Below, piece by piece: positions 18,551-27,485 of a stretch of DNA of 64,000 bases. Both the position numbers and the translations under genes were made by a program. Position 1 is the first letter of the stretch, and the number at the start of each line of letters is the position of its first letter. Where the stretch lies: NCBI GenBank assembly GCA_020630095.1, contig JAHDCD010000003.1, positions 1 through 64,000 of the forward strand, written 5' to 3'. Origin of the DNA: Rickettsiales bacterium (GTDB taxonomy: Bacteria; Pseudomonadota; Alphaproteobacteria; Rickettsiales; UBA8987). Under the pieces are notes generated by a model, which was not told the DNA's origin, ran no database searches, and worked only from the letters and a program-made list of their open reading frames with translations.

Positions 18551-19834
18551 CTAGCTATAATCGTTAACGTTGATATTTTGAGCGGCTAAATCGCTACGGA
18601 TTTGATCAGCCTTTGCCCAGTCTTTATTCGCTTTAGCCTGCTTCCACTCATTAATTACATTCATATCAACATCTTTTGCTTCGCCAAAGAAATCAGACTC
18701 TTTAGCGCCCTTTGGAAGTAAACCAAGAAACTCTAAAGTATATGAGTTCAGGGCTTTATTGGCAAAAATTATCGCAAGATTCATATCATCTTCTAAGCCT
18801 GCAATATGTAGCTTATTATCCGTAGATATTTTCTTATAAAAACCTTCAAACTTTTTAACCGCGTCAGTAATTTTCTTTTCTGTCCAGTCTAGCGGTTTGC
18901 GATAATGCGTAGAAAGGAAAATATAGCGAATTATATGCCCAGCAATTTCTTTAGATTTAGTAGGAATTTTTTGGGCAATATTATCTATCAGCTCATTAAC
19001 AGTAAAAAAGTTTCCAAGAGATTTACTCATCTTCTCACCTTCAACCATTAAGAAGCCATTATGTACCCAGTAATTAGCGTAGTTACCACCTACTGCACAG
19101 GTGCTTTGAGCTATTTCATTTTCATGATGTGGGAATTTCAAGTCTGCGCCACCACCATGAATATCGAATGTACCACCAAGGTGCTTATTGCTCATTGCGG
19201 AGCATTCTATGTGCCACCCCGGTCTTCCGGCTCCGAATTTAGCATTCCATGAAGGCTCGCCATCATTAGAAGGCTTCCATAACACAAAATCTCCTGAATT
19301 CAGTTTATTTTGGTTAACCTCTATACGCGCACCGGCATTAAGATCCTCTAGTTTTTTACCGGATAATTTACCATAATCTTTAGCTTTCAATACATTGAAG
19401 TAAACATGCCCATCCGCCTCATAAGCAATGTTTTTATCTAGCAATTTTTGAATCATTTCTATGATTTCATTTATATGCTCAGTTGCCTTTGGCTCAATGG
19501 TTGGTGGCAAGCAACCTAAGACTTCCATATCCTCATGAAACCATTTAGTTGTTTGCTCTGTAATGCTCTGAATTGTTACACCCCGCTCTGCTGCGGCTTT
19601 GTTTATTTTATCATCAACATCGGTAATATTGCGAACATATTTAACATTATTTTTATCGTATTTATGCGATAGCAAACGATATAAAATATCATAAACAACT
19701 ACGGAACGAGCATTACCTAAATGCGCACGCGAATATACAGTTGGCCCGCAAACATACATGCCAACTTTACCTTCTTCTATTGGTGTAAAGATTTCCTTTT
19801 TACCCGTTAATGAATTGTATAATTTTATTTCCAT
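18551..19834 (-). CDS. cysS: Cysteinyl-tRNA synthetase
   Basis: Class I synthetase, 427 residues, slightly shorter than the ~460 of E. coli with the loss in the C-terminal region. Visible motifs are the HIGH variant HLGN in GPTVYSRAHLGNARS, the zinc-ligand cysteines in MYVCGP and GWHIECSAM, HHENE, and the catalytic loop KMSKS (GEKMSKSLGN). It starts immediately after cimA on the same strand, third in a chpT-cimA-cysS run. Confidence 0.97.
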   Translation of the reverse strand: MEIKLYNSLTGKKEIFTPIEEGKVGMYVCGPTVYSRAHLGNARSVVVYDILYRLLSHKYDKNNVKYVRNITDVDDKINKAAAERGVTIQSITEQTTKWFHEDMEVLGCLPPTIEPKATEHINEIIEMIQKLLDKNIAYEADGHVYFNVLKAKDYGKLSGKKLEDLNAGARIEVNQNKLNSGDFVLWKPSNDGEPSWNAKFGAGRPGWHIECSAMSNKHLGGTFDIHGGGADLKFPHHENEIAQSTCAVGGNYANYWVHNGFLMVEGEKMSKSLGNFFTVNELIDNIAQKIPTKSKEIAGHIIRYIFLSTHYRKPLDWTEKKITDAVKKFEGFYKKISTDNKLHIAGLEDDMNLAIIFANKALNSYTLEFLGLLPKGAKESDFFGEAKDVDMNVINEWKQAKANKDWAKADQIRSDLAAQNINVNDYS

Positions 19835-21400
19835 CTATTTTTTTAAAAGAGCGTATTTAATCGCCTCAGAAAGGGCGTTGTATGATGCATCAATAATATT
19901 CTCAGAAACGCCAACTGTATTCCAACGTTTGCCGTTATCATTTTGCATTTCAATTGAAACGCGCGTGATAGCTTCCGTTTGCTTTTCAGGCGCAACAATT
20001 CTAACCTTAAAGTCTGAAAGGTAGACTTTTTCTAACTTAGGATATTTAGGTAAAAGAACCCTCATTAGCGCCTTATTTAATGCATCTACAGGACCAGAAC
20101 CTTCAGATATCTCAACCATCTCATTTCCATCCAGTTCTACGACAACTTTAGCCTCCGAAACCATAGTAAGTTCATCCAAAGCATTCCATCTGCGCTCATC
20201 AATAACGCGGAAAGATTGTAACTTATAAAAGTCAGGTAAATTTTCTAAAGTTTGTCTAGCTAGAAGTTCAAAACTTGCCTCAGCATTATCGTATGAATAG
20301 CCCTGATTCTCACGCTCCTTAACTATAGAAACTAGCTCATCTAACTTTTCTTTTGAGTCGGTTTTTATACCAAATTTCTCTAGCCTATTAACTACGTTAG
20401 CGCGTCCAGTTTGGTTAGAAATAATAACCTCACGATCATTACCCACTATTTTAGGGTTAATATGTTCGTATAATTTAGAATCCTTCATTACCGCGCTTAC
20501 ATGCATACCGCCTTTATGGGCAAATGCGCTTCTGCCAACGTAAGGTGCGTAATTATCTGACTGCCTGTTAAGACGCTCATCAAATTCGCGCGAGAAAGAA
20601 GTTAGCTTTTCTAAATTAATATTAATTTCAAAGCCTAGTTTTAATGAAAGGCTTGGGATAAGAGATATTAAATTTGCATTACCGCAACGCTCGCCAATGC
20701 CATTAATTGTACCTTGAACCATGCGTGCACCAGCTTGAACTGCCGCCAGTGAATTTGCTACCGCAGTTTCAGAGTCATTATGGCAATGGATACCTATATT
20801 TACATTAGGAAGCTCTTGCTTAACGGATGATATTATTTCTGTAATTTGATTCGGTAGCATACCGCCATTAGTATCACATAACACCAACCATTTCGCACCA
20901 GAATTACCAGCTGATTTCAGGGCTTTTAAGGCATATTCTTTATTCTCAATGAAGCCATCAAAAAAATGCTCCGCGTCAAACATTACGCTTAAGCCAGCTT
21001 GTTTTAGATAGGCAACAGATGTTTCAATTATTTTTAAATTTTCTTCAGCCGTTATACCCAATGCTTTTTCAGCATGAACCAGTGAAGACTTGCCAAAAAT
21101 ACATGCAGTTTTTACACCTGATTGAATTATCTCGTTTAATAATTTATCGTCCTTTGCTTCAATGCCCGCACGATGAGTCATGCCGAAGCTAGTTATATTA
21201 GAATTATTAAGCTCTGGAAGGTTGTTAAAGAATTTTGTATCCGTTGGATTTGCACCAGCAAAACCAGCTTCAATAAAATCCACTTTTAACTCATCCAGCG
21301 CTTTAGCAATTTCAAGTTTATCTACTAGCGAGTAGTCGACACCTTGCATTTGACCACCATCACGCAAGGAAGTGTCGTATATGTATATTTTTTCTGCCAT
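19835..21400 (-). CDS. cimA: (R)-citramalate synthase
   Basis: Condenses pyruvate and acetyl-CoA to citramalate, the threonine-independent route toward 2-oxobutanoate and isoleucine. 521 residues; the HMGL-like TIM barrel begins YIYDTSLRDGGQ, with IHCHNDSETAVANSLAA and GTINGIGERCGNA. The C-terminal LeuA-type regulatory domain spans ~390-515. The long spacing and GADFIEAG-like motif favour CimA over LeuA. Its start overlaps the chpT stop by one base. Confidence 0.88.
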   Translation of the reverse strand: MAEKIYIYDTSLRDGGQMQGVDYSLVDKLEIAKALDELKVDFIEAGFAGANPTDTKFFNNLPELNNSNITSFGMTHRAGIEAKDDKLLNEIIQSGVKTACIFGKSSLVHAEKALGITAEENLKIIETSVAYLKQAGLSVMFDAEHFFDGFIENKEYALKALKSAGNSGAKWLVLCDTNGGMLPNQITEIISSVKQELPNVNIGIHCHNDSETAVANSLAAVQAGARMVQGTINGIGERCGNANLISLIPSLSLKLGFEININLEKLTSFSREFDERLNRQSDNYAPYVGRSAFAHKGGMHVSAVMKDSKLYEHINPKIVGNDREVIISNQTGRANVVNRLEKFGIKTDSKEKLDELVSIVKERENQGYSYDNAEASFELLARQTLENLPDFYKLQSFRVIDERRWNALDELTMVSEAKVVVELDGNEMVEISEGSGPVDALNKALMRVLLPKYPKLEKVYLSDFKVRIVAPEKQTEAITRVSIEMQNDNGKRWNTVGVSENIIDASYNALSEAIKYALLKK

Positions 21401-22041
21401 TAAAACGTTATTTCTAACTCATTAGAAGATTGCTCAATTTTTATACTATCCGAAATTTGACCTAAATAATAGAACTGAACATTTTGAGGGGTATAATCTA
21501 ACTTTTTACCTTCAATCGCTAATGAAAGGCCCGAATCTTCACGAACTTTTTCAAAGTTCATTTTAATTGAATTTTCACCAACTAGCACCGCGCAAGACTT
21601 TACCGCAACAGAGTTAAGAGCGATTAAAATATTAGCCATTATTTTACGAGCATTTTGCGTAAGTAAAAACATTTCTGGCAATGACCAGTCTAGCTCTATT
21701 CTGTCAAAAACTTCTGAAGCGATTTGTTTAAACTCTGATAAGTCTGCCGCGCCTTCACCACGAATAGTACCAAAGGCAATTCTATATAGCTGAAGTTTGC
21801 GTAAATTTTCATTTGAAGAGTCACGCAGTAATTGTTCCGCCTGCTCTTTCATGTCCGGCGTGTTTAAGTAATCTATTGAATTATTTACAGAACTTACGCA
21901 ACCCGCTAGGTCATGGCAAATTCTAGTGATTAGATTCTCTAAAAATTCTTGATTTACAGCATCGTTATTATTTGTGCTGGAAGCATTATCCGCTTCATTT
22001 CCTGATTTTGTTCCCGAAAGACCTGAAAAGTTTATTACCAT
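21400..22041 (-). CDS. chpT: ChpT-type histidine phosphotransferase
   Basis: 213 residues. The H-box RICHDLAGCVSSVNNSIDYL (~42-61) matches the alphaproteobacterial ChpT dimerisation/phosphotransfer helix, followed by a degenerate HATPase-like domain without ATP motifs. ChpT relays phosphate from CckA to CtrA and CpdR. This fits the CtrA-type boxes found before orphan genes in this window. The first ~30 residues are low-complexity Ser/Asn-rich. Confidence 0.75.
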   Translation of the reverse strand: MVINFSGLSGTKSGNEADNASSTNNNDAVNQEFLENLITRICHDLAGCVSSVNNSIDYLNTPDMKEQAEQLLRDSSNENLRKLQLYRIAFGTIRGEGAADLSEFKQIASEVFDRIELDWSLPEMFLLTQNARKIMANILIALNSVAVKSCAVLVGENSIKMNFEKVREDSGLSLAIEGKKLDYTPQNVQFYYLGQISDSIKIEQSSNELEITF

Positions 22042-22159
22042 AGGTTGTGTTTGTTGTTGACTAAATGTATTTAGGTTGTAAAAGAAAATTAACTTATTTC
22101 TCCTAAACGCTACTTCTTGAAGCTTGTTACCTCAACTTAACTAAAATTAAGCAGTTTCA

Positions 22160-22807
22160 ATGAATTACTCAAGAAAAAATCCTTCAGCAGCTACACAAGA
22201 TTTTAATTTAAATAATAAACCCAGTGAATCAGGGCTTACAACGCGATTGCGTGAGCTTATGTTTAAGCGTAGAATTTCAGCGCGAGAGCTCGCTTTGCGC
22301 GCAGGGCTTGGACAAAGTTTTGTTTATGACATTCTAAACGGACGCTCTAAAAATCCTACAACGGGCAAGATTAGTAAAATTGCTAAAGTGCTTGGTGTTG
22401 ATGTAAGTTATTTAACTGATGGCAGAAGGCAACTAGAAACCGGTGATTTAGCGGTAATTAATTTTGCTACAGATCCTGAGAACTCACTTATTTTTGATAA
22501 GAAATTTATTAGTGAAGTTAAGGGACTAGATGCCGATAATCTATGTATATTTGAGATCACCGACGACAGGATGAGTCCGACATTAAATTTTGGTGAGAAA
22601 GTTATTGCAGATACTTCACGCGTGGAGCCGGTTAATAATAAATTATATCTATTTAATGATGGCGTTAATTTTATTGCGAGGCGCTTAATTTTAATAGAAA
22701 ATAAATTTTACCTTAAAACAGATAATGCTGGCATTATTGGAGAAACAGTTTTACTAGATGATATTAATATCGTTGGTAAAATTGTTCTTCATTCACGTGC
22801 GTGTTAA
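22160..22807 (+). CDS. XRE-family regulator with S24/LexA-like C-terminal domain
   Basis: 215 residues. The N-terminal helix-turn-helix (~26-80) reads LTTRLRELMFKRRISARELALRAG and LGQSFVYDILNGRSKNP, in two parts. The C-terminal half resembles the S24 peptidase fold of phage repressors: DRMSPTLNFGEKVIAD carries the serine. The expected catalytic lysine position reads ARR (FIARRL), so self-cleavage is doubtful. It overlaps the next gene and is divergent from chpT, with a TTAA-N6-TTAA palindrome in the gap. Confidence 0.85.
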   Translation: MNYSRKNPSAATQDFNLNNKPSESGLTTRLRELMFKRRISARELALRAGLGQSFVYDILNGRSKNPTTGKISKIAKVLGVDVSYLTDGRRQLETGDLAVINFATDPENSLIFDKKFISEVKGLDADNLCIFEITDDRMSPTLNFGEKVIADTSRVEPVNNKLYLFNDGVNFIARRLILIENKFYLKTDNAGIIGETVLLDDINIVGKIVLHSRAC

Positions 22808-23585
22808 ACTACATATACTTATAATCTCCCTGATTTTAGGGCTTTTTGGAGCATCTTATGTTTATGCTCAAGGTAAGTTTTTATCTAAACGTGATAGCTT
22901 AACTATACTTGCCAGCCCAAGTTTAACGCATGCGCTGGCTGATGTTTCGCGTGAATTTGCGCTTAATAACAAAACTGTGGTTTCGCTTTATTTCGCTGAA
23001 AGTGAAGAATTAACCGAGATGATTGAACTTGGTGAAGCCGCTGACGTTATAATAACTGACGATACTAATGCACTAAAACAGTTAAAGATGATGGGCTTAG
23101 TTGCTCTGGATTCTCAAGAAAAGATTGGTGAGAGCGAGCTTATCTTAGTTAGTTCAAGTACAAGTAAGTTAGCGCCTTTTACTACGCAAATTAAGAAGCT
23201 TGATAATTTTAAGGATATAATGGGTTATGTACTTTCAAAATCTTTTGTAGTTAGCAGTGACCTTAACAATAGTTTTAGTGGCTTTAAAATTAAAGATTAC
23301 TTAAGTGAAAATGGCGTTCTTAATAAAACGCGTAAGCGATTAATTAGCGCTCAGGACAATGCCGAGGCTGCATACTTAATTACAAAAGGCTCACATGCTG
23401 GTATAGTTTGTAAAGCTGATATATTTGGCAATAATGAGGTTAACACTTTGTTTGAACTTGATAAAAATATAGCTTTCTATGCATCTGCTGTTGCAGGAAA
23501 TAAAATGCAACTAGCTAGAGATTACATTACTTACCTAAATTCTGAAGATTCTCAGAAGATTTTTAAGGGTAAGAATTTTAACTAG
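22758..23585 (+). CDS. ModA-like periplasmic substrate-binding protein
   Basis: Extracytoplasmic type 2 periplasmic-binding protein with a signal peptide (LHILIISLILGLFGASYVYAQ, in two pieces). The mature protein has the ModA layout LTILASPSLTHALADVSREF, then ADVIITDD. No ModB/ModC transporter is adjacent, so molybdate specificity is uncertain. The true start is probably GTG 22797, inside the end of the upstream regulator gene; ATG 22758 would give a 50-nt overlap. Its 3' end overlaps xerD by 8 nt, convergent. Confidence 0.75.
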   Translation: MILISLVKLFFIHVRVKLHILIISLILGLFGASYVYAQGKFLSKRDSLTILASPSLTHALADVSREFALNNKTVVSLYFAESEELTEMIELGEAADVIITDDTNALKQLKMMGLVALDSQEKIGESELILVSSSTSKLAPFTTQIKKLDNFKDIMGYVLSKSFVVSSDLNNSFSGFKIKDYLSENGVLNKTRKRLISAQDNAEAAYLITKGSHAGIVCKADIFGNNEVNTLFELDKNIAFYASAVAGNKMQLARDYITYLNSEDSQKIFKGKNFN

Positions 23586-24414
23586 AACTTGATAACGGAT
23601 GATGCTCAGTTACGAAGTCTTTTAACCTCTCATCGTCAATCTTTGTATAAATTTCAGTTGTAGAAATATCTGAATGACCAAGCATTTCTTGTAAATTTCT
23701 TAAATCCATACCCTTATTAAGTAAGTGAGTCGCAAAGCTGTGGCGAATAATATGGGGTGAAATTAGCTCCTCATTTATGCCAGCTGAAATACCAAGCTCC
23801 TTTATAATTTGAAAAACTCTCTGGCGAGTAATATGCCCCGATTTAGAATTTGATGGAAAAATATACCCTGATTTTATTTTTTCTTTTTCTAAATAATCTT
23901 GTAGAAATCCATATGATTTTTTTGTTATTGGGGTAACTCTTTCTTTATTTCCCTTACCAATAATTTGTAAAAAGAAATAACCATTTTCTTGACGAAAATT
24001 ATTAACCTTTAAAGATGCCAATTCCGTAACGCGCAAGCCAGAACTGTATAAAATATGCAACATGGCCTTCACCTTTAAATCAGACTGCTCAGCGACTTCT
24101 AATAATTGCTCAACCTGCTCTGATTTCAGGGCTTTTGGGATAGAATTAGGCTTTTTTCTAGATTGTAGATTTCTGCATGGATTATCTTCAATTTCACCTT
24201 CTGTTTTTAATGTTAGAAAGAACTGTTTTAAGGTAGATATATGAAGTGCAATTGTACTTTCTGAGAAAGATTTATTCTCCAAATAATTTATATAATCATA
24301 TATGTGATTTTTATCCGTATAATGGAAAGGTGTTTTTATAAATTCATTAAAAGAATTTAAGTTCCGCGCATAAGCTTGGATAGTATTTTTAGATGCACCG
24401 CGTTCTGCGCTCAT
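23578..24414 (-). CDS. xerD: Tyrosine recombinase XerD/XerC type
   Basis: Site-specific recombinase for chromosome dimer resolution. All catalytic residues are present: SGLRVTEL (Arg), KGNKER (Lys), HIIRHSFATHLL (His, Arg), LGHSDISTTEIYT (His, Tyr). 278 residues from ATG 24414 lacks the first helix of the family. An in-frame extension from ATT 24453 restores SNEHLIENFLEIMSAERG, which looks like a genuine XerD N-terminus, and AGAGGTGA lies 3 nt before that ATT. XerD rather than XerC is judged from the N-terminal style. Confidence 0.88.
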   Translation of the reverse strand: MSAERGASKNTIQAYARNLNSFNEFIKTPFHYTDKNHIYDYINYLENKSFSESTIALHISTLKQFFLTLKTEGEIEDNPCRNLQSRKKPNSIPKALKSEQVEQLLEVAEQSDLKVKAMLHILYSSGLRVTELASLKVNNFRQENGYFFLQIIGKGNKERVTPITKKSYGFLQDYLEKEKIKSGYIFPSNSKSGHITRQRVFQIIKELGISAGINEELISPHIIRHSFATHLLNKGMDLRNLQEMLGHSDISTTEIYTKIDDERLKDFVTEHHPLSSSS

Positions 24415-24448
24415 TATCTCAAGAAAATTTTCTATTAGATGCTCGTTA

Positions 24449-24571
24449 CTAATAGGTCACCTCTATTTCTTTTTCTACTTCGCTTGAATCTGCTTCAATA
24501 TGCTGCGCGGCAAGAATTAACCAAGCAGCAATTGCGATGAATAAAATTAGGAATGGTAAAGTTTTACGCAT
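24449..24571 (-). CDS. Small 40-residue membrane protein upstream of xerD
   Basis: MRKTLPFLILFIAIAAWLIL, then an acidic tail (EADSSEVEKEIEV): one TM helix and a charged end. Its stop TAG overlaps the putative ATT start of xerD (TATTAG), and its last codons contain the AGAGGTGA that could serve xerD. Function unknown; coupling to xerD is inferred. Confidence 0.45.
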   Translation of the reverse strand: MRKTLPFLILFIAIAAWLILAAQHIEADSSEVEKEIEVTY

Positions 24572-24590
24572 AGGTATAAATTAATAGCAC

Positions 24591-25097
24591 ATGGTTAAGA
24601 CTCAACATAAAAAAATTACCCTAGTTGGGCTAATGGGCTCAGGTAAATCTACACTTGGTAAATTTATGTACGAAAAATACGGCCTGCGCTTTGTAGATTC
24701 GGATGAAGTTATCGTTGGATTAACTGGAGCATCAATTAACGAAATATTTAAAGACGCGGGAGAGGCAAAGTTTAGAGAGCTTGAGTATCAGGTTATCTGT
24801 GACCTTATGAACTCGGAAAACGATATAATTGCAACAGGTGGTGGTGCATATATTCAAGAAAATACGCGCACCGCGATTGAAAATGGCGCTAAATCTGTAT
24901 TTTTATATACGTCCATTGAGGAATTATATAAGCGCTTAGAAGGCGACAAAACACGCCCCTTATTAAAAGATAATAAACTAGAAGATTTAGTTGAAGATCG
25001 TTATAAGATTTATGAACAGGCTCAGTTTAAAATTGATACCGATGATGGTGATATTGAACGCTGTGCTGAGGAATTATTTAAGATATGGAACAATTAG
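24591..25097 (+). CDS. aroK: Shikimate kinase
   Basis: Phosphorylates shikimate in the chorismate pathway. 168 residues, P-loop LMGSGKST (~14-21), FVDSDEVI, the shikimate-binding FRELE and GGGAY, and the lid DKTRPLL. It overlaps aroB by 13 nt, forming the common aroK-aroB pair. Divergent from the small membrane protein/xerD. Confidence 0.96.
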   Translation: MVKTQHKKITLVGLMGSGKSTLGKFMYEKYGLRFVDSDEVIVGLTGASINEIFKDAGEAKFRELEYQVICDLMNSENDIIATGGGAYIQENTRTAIENGAKSVFLYTSIEELYKRLEGDKTRPLLKDNKLEDLVEDRYKIYEQAQFKIDTDDGDIERCAEELFKIWNN

Positions 25098-26134
25098 ATG
25101 TAAATTTACCCGATGGTAGAAGTTATCCGATAATTATTGGTGAAAACTATATTGATAACCTAGCTGAAACGCTGAAGCCCTACCTTAATAATCTGAATAA
25201 TTTTGTTATTACCGATTCCAATATAGATAAAATTTATGGCGACAAGCTAAATGCTCTTGGCTTTACGAAGATAGTTATTAAGGCGGGTGAAGAGTCTAAA
25301 AATTTTAGTAATATTGGTAAAATTGTTGATGATATTCTAGCTGAGAAGCCGAATAGAAAATCTACTATTATTGCCTTTGGTGGCGGTGTTGTGGGTGATA
25401 TTTCTGGCTTTGTGGCATCTATAGTGTTGCGCGGTATTAATTTTATTCAAGTGCCAACTACGTTGCTTGCTATGGTGGATAGCTCTGTTGGTGGTAAAAC
25501 AGGTGTAAATTCACAGCATGGTAAAAATTTAATTGGAGCGTTCTATCAGCCACAGGCAGTTATTATTGACACTAACTCTTTAAAAACATTACCAATGCGT
25601 GAAGTGCTTGCAGGATATGCTGAGGTTATTAAGTATGGCATAATTTGTGATGAAGAGTTTTATAATTCGTTAACCACACCCAATGAGAACACAGTATCCA
25701 TTATTAAACATTGTTGCTCTGTTAAAGCTAACTTAGTTGAACAGGATGAAAAAGAAGGTGGAGTGCGGGCATTGCTTAACCTTGGGCATACGTTTGGACA
25801 TGCAATAGAGAATCTGGCAGGTTATGGCGTTTATTTGCATGGTGAAGCCGTTTCTATTGGCATGGTTATGGCGATGCAATATGCGGAAGATATTGCCTTT
25901 TGTAAGCAAGGCGAAACGGAACGTTTAATTAGCTTATTAGAGCAAAATGCGATGCCAATTGCGGTTAAAAAGGATGAGTTTAAGCCATCTGAGTTTCTTG
26001 GTATTATGAAAGGCGATAAAAAAGTTGATGATGGTAAAATAGTACTAATTTTACCAAAGCAAATCGGTGAATGTGTTATCTATAAAGATACCGACGAGAA
26101 GCATTTACTTACATGGTTAGAAAACCACCTTTAA
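25085..26134 (+). CDS. aroB: 3-dehydroquinate synthase
   Basis: NAD-dependent second enzyme of the shikimate pathway, 349 residues, full length. Visible motifs are KAGEESKN, GGGVVGDISGFVAS, VPTTLLAMVDSSVGGKTGVN, EVIKYG and the metal-binding LNLGHTFGHAIE and LHGEAVSIGM. It overlaps aroK upstream and converges with trkA, overlapping it by 4 nt. Confidence 0.97.
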   Translation: MEQLDVNLPDGRSYPIIIGENYIDNLAETLKPYLNNLNNFVITDSNIDKIYGDKLNALGFTKIVIKAGEESKNFSNIGKIVDDILAEKPNRKSTIIAFGGGVVGDISGFVASIVLRGINFIQVPTTLLAMVDSSVGGKTGVNSQHGKNLIGAFYQPQAVIIDTNSLKTLPMREVLAGYAEVIKYGIICDEEFYNSLTTPNENTVSIIKHCCSVKANLVEQDEKEGGVRALLNLGHTFGHAIENLAGYGVYLHGEAVSIGMVMAMQYAEDIAFCKQGETERLISLLEQNAMPIAVKKDEFKPSEFLGIMKGDKKVDDGKIVLILPKQIGECVIYKDTDEKHLLTWLENHL

Positions 26135-27483
26135 GCGCAGAGCTTTTCAATATTTGAGATATTCTCAGTCAATGCAACAAGGGCTATAATGTCACCTTGA
26201 TGAATTGTAGTTTCTTCATCGCGGTTAAGCATTTGACCATCGCGGTAGATTGTAGCCAATCTTATTTTTCCATCAGTTTCAATGTCCTGTGCAGTGCGAC
26301 CAATTAATTTATTTTCCTCTTCAATTTCAAGCTCAACAACTTCCGCCTGCCCATAACAAATTGACCTATCCGACTGAACTAAACCTGTACGTAATGAAGT
26401 TAGGATTGATGAAAGAGTCATTTCGCGTGGGTCAATTACACTATCAATACCAAGCGATGAAACGATTGATCCATAAGAATCTATGCGGTTAATTAGGCAA
26501 AGCGATTTAATGTTAGGATTTAATTTTTTAGCTAAAATTGCTGAGAAAATATTTACTTTATCGTCATGCGTTACACAAATTATTGATTCAGCACCTTGTA
26601 AGCCGGATTCATTTAAAATTACCTCGTCTAGCGCGTTACCATTTATAATGTCCGCATCTTCTAAATTGGTGGCTAAAAAGTTTGCACGCTCAATACCAAG
26701 CTCTACCATTGATACATCTATTGATGAGCCAGCTTTTTCAATAGCTTTTGCAACAAAATAACCAATGTTACCACCACCTACGATAATTAATTTATCGTTA
26801 CGTTTTTCTTTATGGCCTAGCTGTTTTAAAACCTTATCTAGGCTTTTTGTTTTAGTTACTAGGAAGATTTCATCCGCCTCTTTAAATTCAAAATCTAATG
26901 ATGGCATTAGAAACTTACCTTCACGAACTGCACCAAATACGCGTACATCGTAATCACGTTCAAGGTTAACTAAGTATCTGCCTACAATATTATCATTTGA
27001 AGCGCGTAATTCTAATACAGATAAGTTACCATCTGCGATTGAGAAACTGTCTATAGCACCTGGAGTTTCTAGGCGACTAATGATTGCTTCCGCAACTTCC
27101 TTTTCTGGTGAGATAACGTAATCTATTGCTACGTTTTCGCCATTATATATTTTATTGAAATTCTTACCTAAGTAAGCTTGCGTGCGGACTCTGGCAATTT
27201 TCTTTTCAACGCCGAACATTGAATGCGCCACTTGGCACGTTAGCATATTAATTTCATCTGATGGCGTTACGGCAATTAAAATATCCGCATTGTCCGCGCC
27301 CGCTTTCTTTAAACTGTCAGGGTGCGATGGGTAACCTAGCACAGTTACAACTTCAAAATTATCGCGCAGTAAATCTATGTTTTCCTTATCATTATCTATT
27401 ACAATAACGTTATGGTTTTCTTGGCATAGCTCTTTGGCGATACCTCTGCCGACAATACCTGCTCCGCAAATGATTATTTTCAT
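26131..27483 (-). CDS. trkA: Trk system potassium uptake protein TrkA
   Basis: Cytoplasmic NAD-binding regulator of the Trk/Ktr K+ channel, 450 residues in two RCK halves. Each half has a Rossmann GxGxxG (GAGIVGRGIA at ~7; GGGNIGYFVA at ~236) and a C-terminal TrkA-C domain. It sits 2 nt after ntrX, the standard alphaproteobacterial ntrY-ntrX-trkA order, though ntrY is not adjacent here. TrkH is outside the window. Confidence 0.95.
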   Translation of the reverse strand: MKIIICGAGIVGRGIAKELCQENHNVIVIDNDKENIDLLRDNFEVVTVLGYPSHPDSLKKAGADNADILIAVTPSDEINMLTCQVAHSMFGVEKKIARVRTQAYLGKNFNKIYNGENVAIDYVISPEKEVAEAIISRLETPGAIDSFSIADGNLSVLELRASNDNIVGRYLVNLERDYDVRVFGAVREGKFLMPSLDFEFKEADEIFLVTKTKSLDKVLKQLGHKEKRNDKLIIVGGGNIGYFVAKAIEKAGSSIDVSMVELGIERANFLATNLEDADIINGNALDEVILNESGLQGAESIICVTHDDKVNIFSAILAKKLNPNIKSLCLINRIDSYGSIVSSLGIDSVIDPREMTLSSILTSLRTGLVQSDRSICYGQAEVVELEIEEENKLIGRTAQDIETDGKIRLATIYRDGQMLNRDEETTIHQGDIIALVALTENISNIEKLCA

Positions 27484-27485
27484 GG

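Noticed and set aside
22080-22159. Possible CtrA box between chpT and the XRE regulator
   Set aside because: CTTAA-CTAAAA-TTAAG has a 6-nt spacer, not 7, so it does not fit the CtrA consensus. It may be an operator for the adjacent regulator.
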